A DNA stretch of 64,000 nucleotides from Tateyamaria sp. ANG-S1 (GCF_000814025.1 NZ_JWLL01000003.1:268334-332333), one strand, 5' to 3'; positions 18,446 to 27,596 are shown, numbered from the stretch's first letter. The notes: generated by a model not told the origin, from the sequence alone. Program-made: numbers and translations.

Positions 18446-19446
18446 GCCCGCACCTCCATCCGGACAAACAGATCGACGCCCATCTGCTGGAACAGGTGGA
18501 TCATATCCACGAATACCCAGTTCTCGGAGAACTTCCCGTCCGTCCGCAGCCAGAAATCTAGGCCTGACACCTCGATCGGCGCACCCGTAGCCGCGTGCCC
18601 CAAATACGTCCCGCCATGGGTGCCCACCACGCCCTTCGGGCCAGAGGCGGCGACCATCCGATCCTCGGCAAAGAGGCTTTCCAAATGCATCACCTTGCGG
18701 TCGGGAAAGGCCGTCAGCCACGGCTGTTGGTGCCGCGTCTCGAACTCGGCCAGCGACAGGCAGGCGCCGATGCCGCCCGGCCCGTACCATTTGATATTGG
18801 GATGAAAGAACCGCGCCATGCCCATGCTGGTCAGGTCATTTTCATCAAAACTGTTGAGCCCGCCAAATATTAACGCGCGCCCCAAAGTCATTGATTTTAT
18901 AGACTCAACTTCCAGTTGCACGGCTGTCAAAACACCGTCATACGCAGTGGGTGCCGGGTACACATGCGCCGCCCCGCGCGGGCGCGGCAGAACGGGCAAT
19001 CCAATCTGGTCAAACCAATCGACAAAGTCCCAGATCGTCTGGGCATAGGTGATGTTCCCAGCCTCATCAAACCGCAGAAACTCACCCCACCGAATGCGCA
19101 AATCATGACCCGTGGCAGGGATGCCAAACACCTCCGATGTCGCACGCCCGGTATAGTACCCGGTGCCCGCCACCCAATGCGCCCCATCCCCCGCGCCGCT
19201 TTCATGCGCCGAGGATGCACCGCCCATGAAAATATGCGTCTGCCGTCTCAAATTGGGAATGGCCGCGCGCAGAGGGGCAAAGAGCCCACCGATGATCCCA
19301 TCGGCACTGCCCTGCATCCCGATGGGCGCAGGCCCATGCCACCCGTCCAGCGCGGGCAGCAGCGCCGCCGCACTCTCCGGGTCGCGATCCAAGGCCGCCC
19401 ACAGCGTCAGCGCCGTGGCCTTGTTGCGTTGGTTCTGGTCGGTCAC
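18442..19446 (-). CDS. SnoaL/NTF2-like tandem-domain protein
   Basis: 334-residue paralogue of the gene that follows, again with two NTF2-like domains (about residues 10-150 and 185-330). Shared motifs are KWYGPGGIGACLSLAEF and ENWVFVDMIHLFQQMGVDLF, plus GTGYYTGRATSEVFGIPATGH in domain 1. It begins with GTG two bases after the stop of the histidinol-dehydrogenase-like gene, so it is probably translated by coupling. Side-by-side paralogues suggest either a heteromeric complex or two successive steps on related intermediates. Function unknown. Confidence 0.8.
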   Translation of the reverse strand: MTDQNQRNKATALTLWAALDRDPESAAALLPALDGWHGPAPIGMQGSADGIIGGLFAPLRAAIPNLRRQTHIFMGGASSAHESGAGDGAHWVAGTGYYTGRATSEVFGIPATGHDLRIRWGEFLRFDEAGNITYAQTIWDFVDWFDQIGLPVLPRPRGAAHVYPAPTAYDGVLTAVQLEVESIKSMTLGRALIFGGLNSFDENDLTSMGMARFFHPNIKWYGPGGIGACLSLAEFETRHQQPWLTAFPDRKVMHLESLFAEDRMVAASGPKGVVGTHGGTYLGHAATGAPIEVSGLDFWLRTDGKFSENWVFVDMIHLFQQMGVDLFVRMEVRA

Positions 19447-19448
19447 GG

Positions 19449-20777
19449 CTATTCCGCTGCGTCGCGCGCAGGGGCCCCCTCACCATAAGGCACGTTGATC
19501 CCGCCATAGCGGCGGACGCGCAGGTTGCACTGCTCGGCATGGCCCACGAACCCTTCCAGCATGCACAGACGCGAGCCATAGGCCCCGATCTCCGCCGCCG
19601 CCTCGTCCGTGGTGACCTTCTGATAGCTGTGGGTCTTGAGGTACTTGCCGACCCACAGACCCCCCGTATACCGCCCCGCCTTTTTCGTGGGCAGGGTGTG
19701 GTTGGTCCCGATCACCTTGTCCCCGTTGGCGACATTGGTGCGCGGCCCAAGGAACAGCGCGCCGTAGCAGGTCATGTGTTCCAGGAACCAGTCATCGCGG
19801 TCGGTCATCACCTGCACGTGCTCACTGGCCACATCATCAGCCACCTGCAACATCTCATCATAAGTATCGCAGAGGATGATCTCGCCATAGTCCTCCCAGC
19901 TTTTGCGGGCCGTGTCGGCAGTGGGCAGAATGCCCAGGATGCGCTCGATCTCTGCCGCCGTCTCATCCGCCAGCTTGCGCGAGTTCGTCAGCAGAACGGC
20001 AGGCGAGTTGTAGCCATGCTCCGCCTGCCCGAGCAGGTCGGTGGCACACATCTCTGCGTCCACCGTCTCGTCCGCGATCACCATCGTCTCGGTCGGACCT
20101 GCAAACAGGTCAATGCCCACGCGGCCGAAAAGCTGACGCTTGGCCTCGGCCACAAAGGCGTTGCCGGGCCCGACGAGCATGTGGACCGGATCAATCGTCT
20201 CGGTCCCGATGGCCATGGCCCCCACGGCCTGAATGCCGCCCATGACGTAGATTTCGTGCGCGCCGCCCAGATGCATCGCTGCGATTACCGCCGGGTTCGG
20301 CTTGCCCTGCCACGGAGGGGTACAGGCGATAATGCGGGGCACACCGGCGACGCTGGCCGTGGCGACCGACATGTGGGCGGATGCGACCATCGGGAACTTG
20401 CCGCCCGGTACGTAGCAGCCGACGGACTGCACGGGGATGTTCTTGTGGCCGAGGATCACGCCCGGCATCGTCTCGACCTCGATATCCAGCATCGAGTCCC
20501 GCTGGGCTTGCGCAAAGTCACGGACCTGCTGCTGGGCGAACTGGATGTCGGCCAGCTCGCGCGGGGTCAGCTCGGCGATCAGCGCGTCGATTTCGGCTTG
20601 GGTCAGGCGGAAGCTGTCGGGGCTGTAACCATCGAACTTCTCCGACAACTCACGCACGGCAGCATCCCCGCGCTTTTCGATATCGGCCAAAGTCGCTTCA
20701 ACAATGGCGCGGGTTTTGGCATCGTCCTCGGCCCGCTCTGCTTCGGGCTTGCCGCGTTTCAGATATTCAATCGTCAT
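19449..20777 (-). CDS. Histidinol dehydrogenase-like NAD-dependent dehydrogenase
   Basis: 442-residue zinc enzyme of the histidinol dehydrogenase family. Seen: [17 protein letters not shown] near residues 119-135, [18 protein letters not shown] near 200, zinc/catalytic residues in [10 protein letters not shown] near 257, ASEHVQ near 325 (Glu-His pair), GTNHTLPT near 364 and a C-terminal GHAEQC near 422. It is not in a his operon, and its form resembles HpsN, which oxidises 2,3-dihydroxypropane-1-sulfonate to the acid. Oxidation of a primary alcohol to a carboxylate in this pathway is the likely role; the substrate is inferred only. GAGGTGA precedes the ATG. Confidence 0.85.
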   Translation of the reverse strand: MTIEYLKRGKPEAERAEDDAKTRAIVEATLADIEKRGDAAVRELSEKFDGYSPDSFRLTQAEIDALIAELTPRELADIQFAQQQVRDFAQAQRDSMLDIEVETMPGVILGHKNIPVQSVGCYVPGGKFPMVASAHMSVATASVAGVPRIIACTPPWQGKPNPAVIAAMHLGGAHEIYVMGGIQAVGAMAIGTETIDPVHMLVGPGNAFVAEAKRQLFGRVGIDLFAGPTETMVIADETVDAEMCATDLLGQAEHGYNSPAVLLTNSRKLADETAAEIERILGILPTADTARKSWEDYGEIILCDTYDEMLQVADDVASEHVQVMTDRDDWFLEHMTCYGALFLGPRTNVANGDKVIGTNHTLPTKKAGRYTGGLWVGKYLKTHSYQKVTTDEAAAEIGAYGSRLCMLEGFVGHAEQCNLRVRRYGGINVPYGEGAPARDAAE

Positions 20778-20786
20778 CTCGTCACC

Positions 20787-21317
20787 TCAGTTGTCGGGGC
20801 GCGGCGGTGTCTTGTCGCCGCGATCGAAGGCTTCCCAGCCTTCACCATCAAAAACGTCCCGCCCCAGCTGGGCGAGCACGTGGGGGAAATCGACCATCAC
20901 GTAGTTGTCGGTGATGCGGCCGTCTTCGACCTTCCAGAAATCCATGTACCGGATCTCGATCCGCTTGCCGGTGGGCGCAATCCCCATGAACTCACCAGCA
21001 TGGGTGGCCTCCTGTCGGCCAAAGGCGGCGGCCCACTCGCCCATATACAGCCGGGCTTCGTCCACGCAGACCTTGTCGGCGAAGGCGGCCTGGAACGGGC
21101 GCTGCCAGTTGTCCTGGAACTGCTGCAGGCCCGTCTTGGTGCCGCAGCCGGTGTTGCCCATCCAGCGGAAACTTTCGGCAAAGAACTGGCCGATATCGTC
21201 AATGCGGTGGTCGTTGAGACCATCGACCATCCCTTCGATTACAGCGCGGGTGTCTTCCGTTTTGGACATATCCGTATCGCGGGTCAGAACCGCCTGTTCC
21301 GGTCGGGAACCTTTCAT
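20787..21317 (-). CDS. SnoaL-like ester cyclase (single NTF2 domain)
   Basis: 176-residue single-domain NTF2-like protein. Seen: the helix IEGMVDGLNDHRIDDIGQFF near residues 28-47, GEFMGIAPTGKRIEIRYMDF near 108-127 and DNYVMVDFPHVLAQLGRDVF near 138-157. The last matches the ENWVxxD motif of the larger paralogues. The start could be ATG 21317 or ATG 21269; 21317 is used because a GA-rich stretch precedes it while 21269 has no visible ribosome-binding site. It sits between the ABC permease genes and the histidinol-dehydrogenase-like gene, nine bases before the latter. Confidence 0.8.
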   Translation of the reverse strand: MKGSRPEQAVLTRDTDMSKTEDTRAVIEGMVDGLNDHRIDDIGQFFAESFRWMGNTGCGTKTGLQQFQDNWQRPFQAAFADKVCVDEARLYMGEWAAAFGRQEATHAGEFMGIAPTGKRIEIRYMDFWKVEDGRITDNYVMVDFPHVLAQLGRDVFDGEGWEAFDRGDKTPPRPDN

Positions 21318-21388
21318 CTCTCATCCACCCCTTTGGGCTGTCTTCGTTTGGGCCAGCGATGAAAGCCCAGATGGGCTTGAAGAGCGTC

Positions 21389-22540
21389 TCATCCCTTCAC
21401 CGCACCTGCCGTGAGGCCCGATACGATCTGGCGTTGGAAGACCATGACCAGCAGGAACAATGGGGCGGTGATGGACACCGCTGCCGCCACCGCTTCGACC
21501 TGATCCGTCGTGGTGGTTTCGCGGTTGAAGTAGCCTGCGATGGCCGGGACCATTGTCTGGTTCTGGGCGTCGAGCAGCAGGGCCGTGACGAGGAAGTCGT
21601 TGTAGCCAAGAAGAAAGCTGAAGAGGCCCGTGGTGATCACCCCCGGCCACATGACCGGCATGATCACGCGGCGGAACGCCTGGAAATGCGAGCAGCCGTC
21701 AACGCGCGCCGCCTCGTCCAGTTCGGACGGGATGTTCTGGAAGAACGACCGCAGCATCCAGATGGTAAAGGGCTGGTTGATCGCCACCAGCACCGCGATG
21801 ATCGCCCAGGGCTGGCCGTAAAGCGTGGGGCTGAGGTCGCCCAGGATCGGACGCAGGATTTCCGCCGAGTTGATGAACCACGGCAGATAGCCGGCCACTA
21901 GCACAGAGTGCGGCAGGGCACGGAAGACAAGTGCGATGATCAGGAGCCAGAAGGCGAGGTTCGAGCCGGAGCGCGCGAGGCCGTAGCCTGCCAGCGTGCC
22001 CACGGTGAGCGATACGGTCACCACGCCTGCCGTCACGATCATGGAGTTGATGAAGTTGCGGTAGAACTGGTTTTCCGCCCAGACCGCCACGTAGTGCTCG
22101 GTCGTCAGGCCGAGGATGGGTGTGCCAAGCGGCCCCGCGATGCTGTTGAGTGCGCCGAAGATCACGGGCAGTGCGCCGAAGAAGATTAGCACGAACAGCA
22201 GGCCGTAGACGGCTGCACCAACAAGCCAGCCCAACACGATGAAGCCGGGGGGCGAGAATTGCTCGACCAACCGGGACAGCTTTGTGAAAGCCCAGCGGAT
22301 CGCGAAGTACAGCACGATCAGCCCCAGCAGAATGTCGAGGAAGCTGAGCCCGTTGCCCGCCGCCCGCGTGGCGGGTCCGGTGATCACGTTCCACGCGCTG
22401 GCGTCGAAGGCGTCGCGCGGGGACTTCACGCTCATCACCGCGATCCAGGCGATGGGGAAGGCTGCGATCAGGCACCAGAAGGCGAGGAACGCGCCCGATG
22501 CAAGCTTGAGCGACAGCGGCTGTGCGGTGGCTTTTGACAT
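21389..22540 (-). CDS. ABC transporter permease, MalG/UgpE type
   Basis: 383-residue inner-membrane permease of a carbohydrate-type ABC importer. The EAA loop that docks on the ATPase is visible as EAARVDGCSHFQAFRRVIMP near residues 285-304. The protein is about 100 residues longer than a typical MalG: an extra segment with two or three hydrophobic stretches (roughly residues 60-150) lies between the first helix and the conserved core. Its ATG directly follows the TAG stop of the partner permease. It works with the neighbouring permease, binding protein and ATPase. Confidence 0.88.
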   Translation of the reverse strand: MSKATAQPLSLKLASGAFLAFWCLIAAFPIAWIAVMSVKSPRDAFDASAWNVITGPATRAAGNGLSFLDILLGLIVLYFAIRWAFTKLSRLVEQFSPPGFIVLGWLVGAAVYGLLFVLIFFGALPVIFGALNSIAGPLGTPILGLTTEHYVAVWAENQFYRNFINSMIVTAGVVTVSLTVGTLAGYGLARSGSNLAFWLLIIALVFRALPHSVLVAGYLPWFINSAEILRPILGDLSPTLYGQPWAIIAVLVAINQPFTIWMLRSFFQNIPSELDEAARVDGCSHFQAFRRVIMPVMWPGVITTGLFSFLLGYNDFLVTALLLDAQNQTMVPAIAGYFNRETTTTDQVEAVAAAVSITAPLFLLVMVFQRQIVSGLTAGAVKG

Positions 22541-23569
22541 CTAGTGTGCCCCCCCTTTGTGGTCGCGCCAGGTGCGGCGCAGCGGCAGGATCAGCAGGAT
22601 CACGATGCCCACCATGGTCAGCATGGCGCTGGCGGCGGCCCGGCTGATCGCCCGGTTGCCCGCGTCATCCGGTGTCAGGAAGTCGAAGGTCAGCCATTGC
22701 AGCGAGATGACATGCGCCTGGCTGCGGAAGCCGATGATCTCGTCGAAGACGCGGTAGCAGTCCATCAGGTGGATCAGTGCGATGAAGATGATCAGCGGCA
22801 TCAGGTGCGGCACGATCACATAGCGCAGCCGTTCAAAGCGGCTGGCGCCATCGATGATCGCGCTTTCCAGCGTGTCCATGTTCACCGTTTGCAGGCCCGC
22901 GTAGAAGATCACGAAGGCGAAGGGCGCGACGTGCCAGACGCGGTAGAAATACATGAGCAGTTCGATGGTCCAAGCCTGCGCGAACATGGCGATGTCCTGG
23001 CCCGTCCAGCGTTCGAGCGTGGCCGTGAGGATGCCGTCACCCACGAAGAGCCAGTAGATCGACAGTGACCCGATGACCGGCGTGATGATGAAGGGCAGCA
23101 GCGAGACGAAGATCACTGGGCCACGCAAGGACTTGGCGGCGTTGTTGACTGCGAGCGCGATCATGAGACCCACACCGATCACCAGCGGCAAGGTCACGAG
23201 CGTGAACATCAGGGTGAACCGCAGGGCCTTCCAGAAGTCGATTTGCAGGATCTCGCCCCAATTGCCGGACCCGATGGCGGACCAGAATTTATCCATTTGC
23301 AGCACGTTCTGGTAGCTTTGAAAGCCGACCCAGGCGGTGGTGGTTTCGGTGCGTCCGGTTTCTTCATTGATGACGGGCACCGTCTTGACCTCGGTCACGC
23401 AGGTCTGGGTGAGGAAGCCCGGGGTGCAGGTCTCGACCTCGATCTGCTGCATCACGGGCTGGGTGATCTGGAAGGACTGGATGAAAACCGAGATCAGGGG
23501 GGCCGCGATGAACAAGAGCATCATGAAGACCGACGGGGCCACGAACCAGAAGAAGGTTTTGAACTTCAT
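22541..23569 (-). CDS. ABC transporter permease, MalF/UgpA type
   Basis: 342-residue inner-membrane permease. One helix at residues 8-32 is followed by a periplasmic stretch of about 70 residues holding a Cys pair (Cys48 and Cys57), then the membrane core. The EAA loop appears as ESAIIDGASRFERLRYVIVP near residues 232-251. Its ATG overlaps the stop of the GMC oxidoreductase gene by four bases, tying transport and catabolism into one transcript. The extended periplasmic loop may contact the binding protein. Confidence 0.88.
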   Translation of the reverse strand: MKFKTFFWFVAPSVFMMLLFIAAPLISVFIQSFQITQPVMQQIEVETCTPGFLTQTCVTEVKTVPVINEETGRTETTTAWVGFQSYQNVLQMDKFWSAIGSGNWGEILQIDFWKALRFTLMFTLVTLPLVIGVGLMIALAVNNAAKSLRGPVIFVSLLPFIITPVIGSLSIYWLFVGDGILTATLERWTGQDIAMFAQAWTIELLMYFYRVWHVAPFAFVIFYAGLQTVNMDTLESAIIDGASRFERLRYVIVPHLMPLIIFIALIHLMDCYRVFDEIIGFRSQAHVISLQWLTFDFLTPDDAGNRAISRAAASAMLTMVGIVILLILPLRRTWRDHKGGAH

Positions 23570-25071
23570 GCTGCTTTCCTTGTCGCTGCGGCGGCCACAT
23601 GGCCTCCGATCTGCCAGCCAATCATCATGGATGGGGCGTTGGTGTTGGCGCTGGTGATGCGCGGCATGACCGAGGCATCGGCTACCCAGAGGTTGTCCAC
23701 GCCTTTGACCGCACCCTGCGCATCGAGCGGGCCACCGAGGGCGACGGTGCCGACGGGGTGGTAGGCGGTGCCTGCTCGCGTGCGGATCACTTCGCGGAGG
23801 GCGGCGCCGGTGATATGGGTGCCCGGGAAGCCCTCGGGTGCGCGGCGGTGTTCGAAGGGAGCGGCATCAAGCAGCGCGCGCAGGCGTTCGACACCCTTCA
23901 CCATCATGCCGAGGTCCCAGTCGTCGCCGAACAGGTTGAGGTCGATAAGGGGTTGGAAACGGTCGGTGCCCATGCGCAACCGGCCACGTGAGCGGGGTTG
24001 GCACAGGCAGACATCGGCGAAGTAGCCCGATCCCCAGATGATCGCGCGGCCCTGCCAGCCCATCAGGAAGGGCAGGAAATGGGTCTGGATGTCAGGCGCG
24101 TCGCTGTCGGTGACGCTGTAGAAGGCGCCCGCCTCGACCGTGTTGGAGCTGAGCCGCCCGGAGCGCGCGAAGAGCCATTGGAATGGGGACAGTGCCCATG
24201 CCGGGAGCTGACCAAGGGTCAGACCATAACCCGACCCCTGCCCCTTGAAATGCAGGCCGAAACCTGGGTGGTCGTGCAGGTTTGCACCCACGCCGGGCGT
24301 GTCGATGCGCACGTCGATGCCTGCGGCTTTCAGGTCTACGCCCGGTCCGATGCCGGAGCGCATGAGGATCATTGGGCTTTCGATGCTGCCTGCCGACAGG
24401 ACAACGCTCGCCCGCGCAGTCAAGGTGCGCCCGTCGCGCAGAACGACGCCCGTAGCACGGGTGCTGTCGAAGGTGACGTGGTCTACCTCGGCGTCCGTGA
24501 TCACGTCCGCACCGGATGGCCGCAGGAACCCGTCGGCGGCTGACCAGCGCGCGCCGCCCCTCATGTTGGTGTGGAACACGCCCGCGCTTTTCCGTTCCGG
24601 CGTGGGCGGGGCGTGCGGGTCGTTGGCTGGGAAGACGCGGCCGAACGCTTCGGACAGGGGGTGCGGGTGCGGCAGGCGGTCGGGTGTCATCCGCGCCTCG
24701 ACCGCGTCGAAAGCCCGCCAGACCGCCGCGCTGTCCCATCCGGGCAGGCCCCAGGTGTCGAAATCAGCGCGGGTGCCACGGAACCAGACCATAGAATTGA
24801 TCGAGCCCGACCCGCCCAGCATCTTGCCGCGCGGGACGGACACTTGCCGGTTGCCAGCCGATGCCATGGGTACAGTTTGCCGCTTCCAGTTGCGGCGGTC
24901 GGAGGCCAAAAGGTTCACAAGAGCAAAGGGCACCTTGACCCGGATGTCCCGATCGGACGGCCCCGCCTCGACCACGCACACCTTTGCGCCCGGTCGTTCG
25001 GCAAGACGCGCGGCCACCGCGCATCCAGCAGAGCCACCGCCCACAACGATATGATCGTATTCACGTGTCAT
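23566..25071 (-). CDS. GMC family FAD-dependent oxidoreductase
   Basis: 501-residue glucose-methanol-choline oxidoreductase. Seen: FAD-binding IVVGGGSAGCAVAARLAE near residues 8-25, GKMLGGSGSINSMVWFRG near 80-97, the GMC signature around LSAGSIESPMILMRSGIG near 250, the catalytic His in AYHPVGTV near 440 and the C-terminal SANTNAP. MTREYDH at 25071 is the start, with GGGGGA just upstream; an in-frame extension to 25209 lacks any family similarity. It lies inside the transporter operon, between the binding-protein and permease genes, so it probably oxidises the imported alcohol or sugar. Confidence 0.9.
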   Translation of the reverse strand: MTREYDHIVVGGGSAGCAVAARLAERPGAKVCVVEAGPSDRDIRVKVPFALVNLLASDRRNWKRQTVPMASAGNRQVSVPRGKMLGGSGSINSMVWFRGTRADFDTWGLPGWDSAAVWRAFDAVEARMTPDRLPHPHPLSEAFGRVFPANDPHAPPTPERKSAGVFHTNMRGGARWSAADGFLRPSGADVITDAEVDHVTFDSTRATGVVLRDGRTLTARASVVLSAGSIESPMILMRSGIGPGVDLKAAGIDVRIDTPGVGANLHDHPGFGLHFKGQGSGYGLTLGQLPAWALSPFQWLFARSGRLSSNTVEAGAFYSVTDSDAPDIQTHFLPFLMGWQGRAIIWGSGYFADVCLCQPRSRGRLRMGTDRFQPLIDLNLFGDDWDLGMMVKGVERLRALLDAAPFEHRRAPEGFPGTHITGAALREVIRTRAGTAYHPVGTVALGGPLDAQGAVKGVDNLWVADASVMPRITSANTNAPSMMIGWQIGGHVAAAATRKAA

Positions 25072-25126
25072 CTGTCCCCCAGGGTGAGTGGCTGGCCGAG
25101 GGAGCCCCGGCCAGCCGAGTGGTGAC

Positions 25127-26347
25127 TTATTCGAGCACACCGGCCTCTTTGGCCGACGTGGTGTAAGCTTCTTCGATGGCGACCAGCGTGGCCTCTGCCC
25201 CGCGCTCACCGGTCAGGAAGGCGGGCAGTTCATTGCCCAGAGCCGTGTGCAGCAGACCCATCTGCGTGGTCGACGGGTACGCAGGCGGGGCCGGGTTGGC
25301 GGTGGCCGTTGCAACTGCACCTTCGGCGAGCGGGCCGGGCTCATAGCCCTGCACCAGCCAGATGGCGGCCTCATTGGCGCCCTGCACCATTTCGGCGTCC
25401 ATGCCTTCCATCGCGAGGCGGAAGGCGGCGTCTGCTTCCTCATCCGTGATATTGGCCGCGATCACGATACCGTCCCACCAGAGCGTGGTGGCCGGCGCGC
25501 CGCCGTCCATCGCCATCGGGGCTGCGGCCATGGAGACCTTGCCCACAACGGTGCTTTCGTTTTCGTCATTCATCGCACCCGCGCGGCTGGCCCAGAGATT
25601 CGCCATGGCGATCTTGCCCTGCTGGAACTGCTGCTGCACGTAGGTCGAGTCGCTGACCAGAACCTCCGGGTCGGTGAACTCAAGCGTGCGCTTCATGGTG
25701 TCGAGCGCCTTCATCCCCGCCTCGGAATTTACGGCGGTGGTGTTGTCGGCGTTGAAGAACGCGCCGCCAAAGCCGGGATACATGTTCACGAATTCCTGCG
25801 CGAGGTTCCAGCCGGACTTCATGGTCGCACCGATGGCGTGGTCAACGACGCCCGCTTCTTCGATCTTCTCGGCGGCGGCGAACACCTCGTCCCATGTGCT
25901 GGGCGTCTCGATGCCCAGATCGGCAAGGATATCGCTGCGGTACATCAGGTGCTGCGTGTTCACCATCATGGCGACGGCCATGATCTGACCATCCACGCGG
26001 ATCAGCTGGTTGGGCGACAGGTTCTGGCCGTACTTTTCGACCAGATCGTCCAGCGGGCGGATCGTGCCTGCGTTCAGGAGCGGTGTGATGGTGCCGTTCG
26101 ACACGCCGCCGATGTGGTAGAGCGACGGGTTCGCTTCGAACGCAGCGGGCTGCTTGGTGCGGAATTCCTGGTCCAGCTCGGCCTGGAAATTGCCGCACTC
26201 GGCCATGGCATCAGTGACGGCCTTCCAGGCTTCAAAGCCCGCGGTCAGCGACTTCAACGGCACCTCGTTTTCGTAGGAACACGCGGCAAAGGCCGTGCTA
26301 CCCAAAAGCGAGACGGCGCCCGCAAGTGCCAGTTTTTTCAGATACAT
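25127..26347 (-). CDS. ABC transporter extracellular solute-binding protein
   Basis: 406-residue periplasmic binding protein of the family-1 (MalE/UgpB-like) type. Seen: a signal peptide MYLKKLALAGAVSLLG ending at AFAAC, SLYHIGGVSNGTITPLLN near residue 90, and MANLWASRAGAM near 235. The ATG at 26347 has AGGGAGT upstream; earlier in-frame starts would bury the signal peptide. A Cys follows the AFA site, so lipid attachment is possible though the lipobox is imperfect. It delivers the substrate to the two permeases. Family-1 proteins bind mono- and oligosaccharides, polyols or glycerol phosphates. Confidence 0.9.
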   Translation of the reverse strand: MYLKKLALAGAVSLLGSTAFAACSYENEVPLKSLTAGFEAWKAVTDAMAECGNFQAELDQEFRTKQPAAFEANPSLYHIGGVSNGTITPLLNAGTIRPLDDLVEKYGQNLSPNQLIRVDGQIMAVAMMVNTQHLMYRSDILADLGIETPSTWDEVFAAAEKIEEAGVVDHAIGATMKSGWNLAQEFVNMYPGFGGAFFNADNTTAVNSEAGMKALDTMKRTLEFTDPEVLVSDSTYVQQQFQQGKIAMANLWASRAGAMNDENESTVVGKVSMAAAPMAMDGGAPATTLWWDGIVIAANITDEEADAAFRLAMEGMDAEMVQGANEAAIWLVQGYEPGPLAEGAVATATANPAPPAYPSTTQMGLLHTALGNELPAFLTGERGAEATLVAIEEAYTTSAKEAGVLE

Positions 26348-26373
26348 GTGCAAACTCCCTGTTGCGTTTTGCG

Positions 26374-26438
26374 CCAGTGCATCTTGCAAGTCTGCACTGG
26401 CCGGTGTTGGGCCGCGCTCTGGGTGCCCCCGCGCGGCC
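26374..26438 (-). other. Two inverted repeats between ABC ATPase and binding-protein genes
   Basis: CCAGTGCA (26374-26381) pairs with TGCACTGG (26393-26400), and GGCCGCGC (26410-26417) pairs with GCGCGGCC (26431-26438). Both arms are perfect 8-mers. They occupy the only sizeable gap at the head of the operon. Such hairpins often partially stop transcription or protect mRNA ends and can shift the ratio of binding protein to ATPase; that role is inferred. Confidence 0.55.
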
Positions 26439-26445
26439 GGGTTCC

Positions 26446-27492
26446 TCAGGCGAGACGTTCGCCGGAAGAGGAATCGAATGCGTGGCAGATTTCTGCCGGG
26501 ACCGAGAAGGACACGGTGTCGCCGATCTCGGCCCGGAATTCCTTGTGCGCCTTGATCGACACAAGCTGCCCGCCTGCGCGGACGGTGAGCATGGTGGCGT
26601 CACCCAAAAGCTCGATGGTGTAGATGGGGGCGGTGATCTGCGCCTCATCCTCCGCCAATGCGGCGTCTTCGGCGCGGAAGCCGAGCGTGGCAGGGCCATC
26701 GGGCGCGGTGAGGCCGCTGATCGATACGTTGTCGCCGGTGAAGGTGCCGCCCGCCATCGTCCCCTCCATCAGGTTCATGGCGGGGGAGCCAATAAAGCTG
26801 GCCACGAAGGTGTTGGCGGGGCGGTCGTAAATTTCCGTAGGCGTGCCCACCTGCTGCACCTTGCCCTGCTTCATCACCACCACGCGGTCGGCGAGGGTCA
26901 TCGCCTCGATCTGGTCGTGGGTCACGTAGACGGTTGTCACCTTCAGCTCGTGGCTGAGGTTCTTGATCTGGGCGCGGGTCGAGACGCGCAGCTTGGCGTC
27001 GAGGTTCGACAGCGGCTCGTCCATCAGGAACACGTTGGGTTCGCGCACGATGGCGCGGGCAAGGGCTACGCGCTGGCGTTGGCCACCCGACAGTTCGGCG
27101 GGCTTGCGGTGCAGGAAATCATCAAGCTCCACCATGGCCGAGGCGCGGCGCACGCGGTCGTCATGGGTGGCCGGGTCAACCTTGCGGACCTTCAGCGGGA
27201 AGCGGATGTTTTCGTAGACATTCAGGTGCGGATAGAGGCCGTAGGACTGGAAGACCATCGCCACATCGCGGTCCTTGGGGTCCAGATCATTGACCCGCTT
27301 GCCGTCGATCATAATGTCGCCTTCGGTCGCGTCCTCCAGCCCCGCGATCATGCGCATCGTCGTGGTCTTGCCGCAGCCCGAGGGGCCGAGCAGCACCAAG
27401 AACTCCTCGTCCGCGATCGTCAGGTCGAAATTGTCGACGCCCACGAACGTGCCCCACCGTTTGTTGATGTTGCGCAGCTGGATTTCTGCCAT
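26446..27492 (-). CDS. ABC transporter ATP-binding protein, UgpC/MalK type
   Basis: 348-residue ATPase of a carbohydrate-type ABC importer. Seen: Walker A GPSGCGKTTT near residues 36-45, signature LSGGQRQRVALARAI near 133-147, Walker B VFLMDEPLSNLD near 152-163, the switch His in TVYVTHDQ near 190, and a C-terminal MalK-like regulatory region from about 235. It is the first gene of the long - strand operon and drives the permease pair encoded downstream. It follows a divergent promoter region with a strong palindrome. Confidence 0.93.
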   Translation of the reverse strand: MAEIQLRNINKRWGTFVGVDNFDLTIADEEFLVLLGPSGCGKTTTMRMIAGLEDATEGDIMIDGKRVNDLDPKDRDVAMVFQSYGLYPHLNVYENIRFPLKVRKVDPATHDDRVRRASAMVELDDFLHRKPAELSGGQRQRVALARAIVREPNVFLMDEPLSNLDAKLRVSTRAQIKNLSHELKVTTVYVTHDQIEAMTLADRVVVMKQGKVQQVGTPTEIYDRPANTFVASFIGSPAMNLMEGTMAGGTFTGDNVSISGLTAPDGPATLGFRAEDAALAEDEAQITAPIYTIELLGDATMLTVRAGGQLVSIKAHKEFRAEIGDTVSFSVPAEICHAFDSSSGERLA

Positions 27493-27522
27493 GTGGACCC
27501 CCGACCCATAGGTTGATGAAAT

Positions 27523-27552
27523 AGGCTAGACATCCGGGCTTTGACTTGGCAA
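27523..27552 (-). promoter_or_regulatory. Candidate promoter of the ABC/catabolic operon
   Basis: Read on the - strand: a -35-like TTGCCA (27547-27552), an 18-bp spacer and a -10-like TAGCCT (27523-27528), about 30 bases before the ATPase start. The match to sigma-70 consensus is moderate. The 20-bp palindrome lies five bases upstream of the -35. Confidence 0.45.
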
Positions 27553-27557
27553 CTGTT

Positions 27558-27577
27558 TTTTGCACACGTGTGCAAAA
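27558..27577. promoter_or_regulatory. Perfect 20-bp palindrome, candidate LacI operator
   Basis: TTTTGCACACGTGTGCAAAA is a perfect inverted repeat with the central CG typical of LacI-family operators. It sits between the divergent ABC operon (starting at 27492) and the NTF2-like gene (starting at 27597). It would overlap the -10 region of a + strand promoter with TTGACT at 27541-27546. The only LacI-family gene in the window (15622-16641) lies in the operon it would control. I noticed no second copy. Confidence 0.65.
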
Positions 27578-27596
27578 CGACTTCAGGACTGCACCC

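Noticed and set aside
17396-18790. Extended N terminus of the NTF2-like protein to 18790
   Set aside because: It would overlap the upstream paralogue by about 350 bases out of frame; MTDRHTNHK at 18445 gives the normal operon overlap.
19449-20777. Annotation as hisD of histidine synthesis
   Set aside because: No other his gene nearby, and the operon is catabolic; family membership is kept but not the biosynthetic role.
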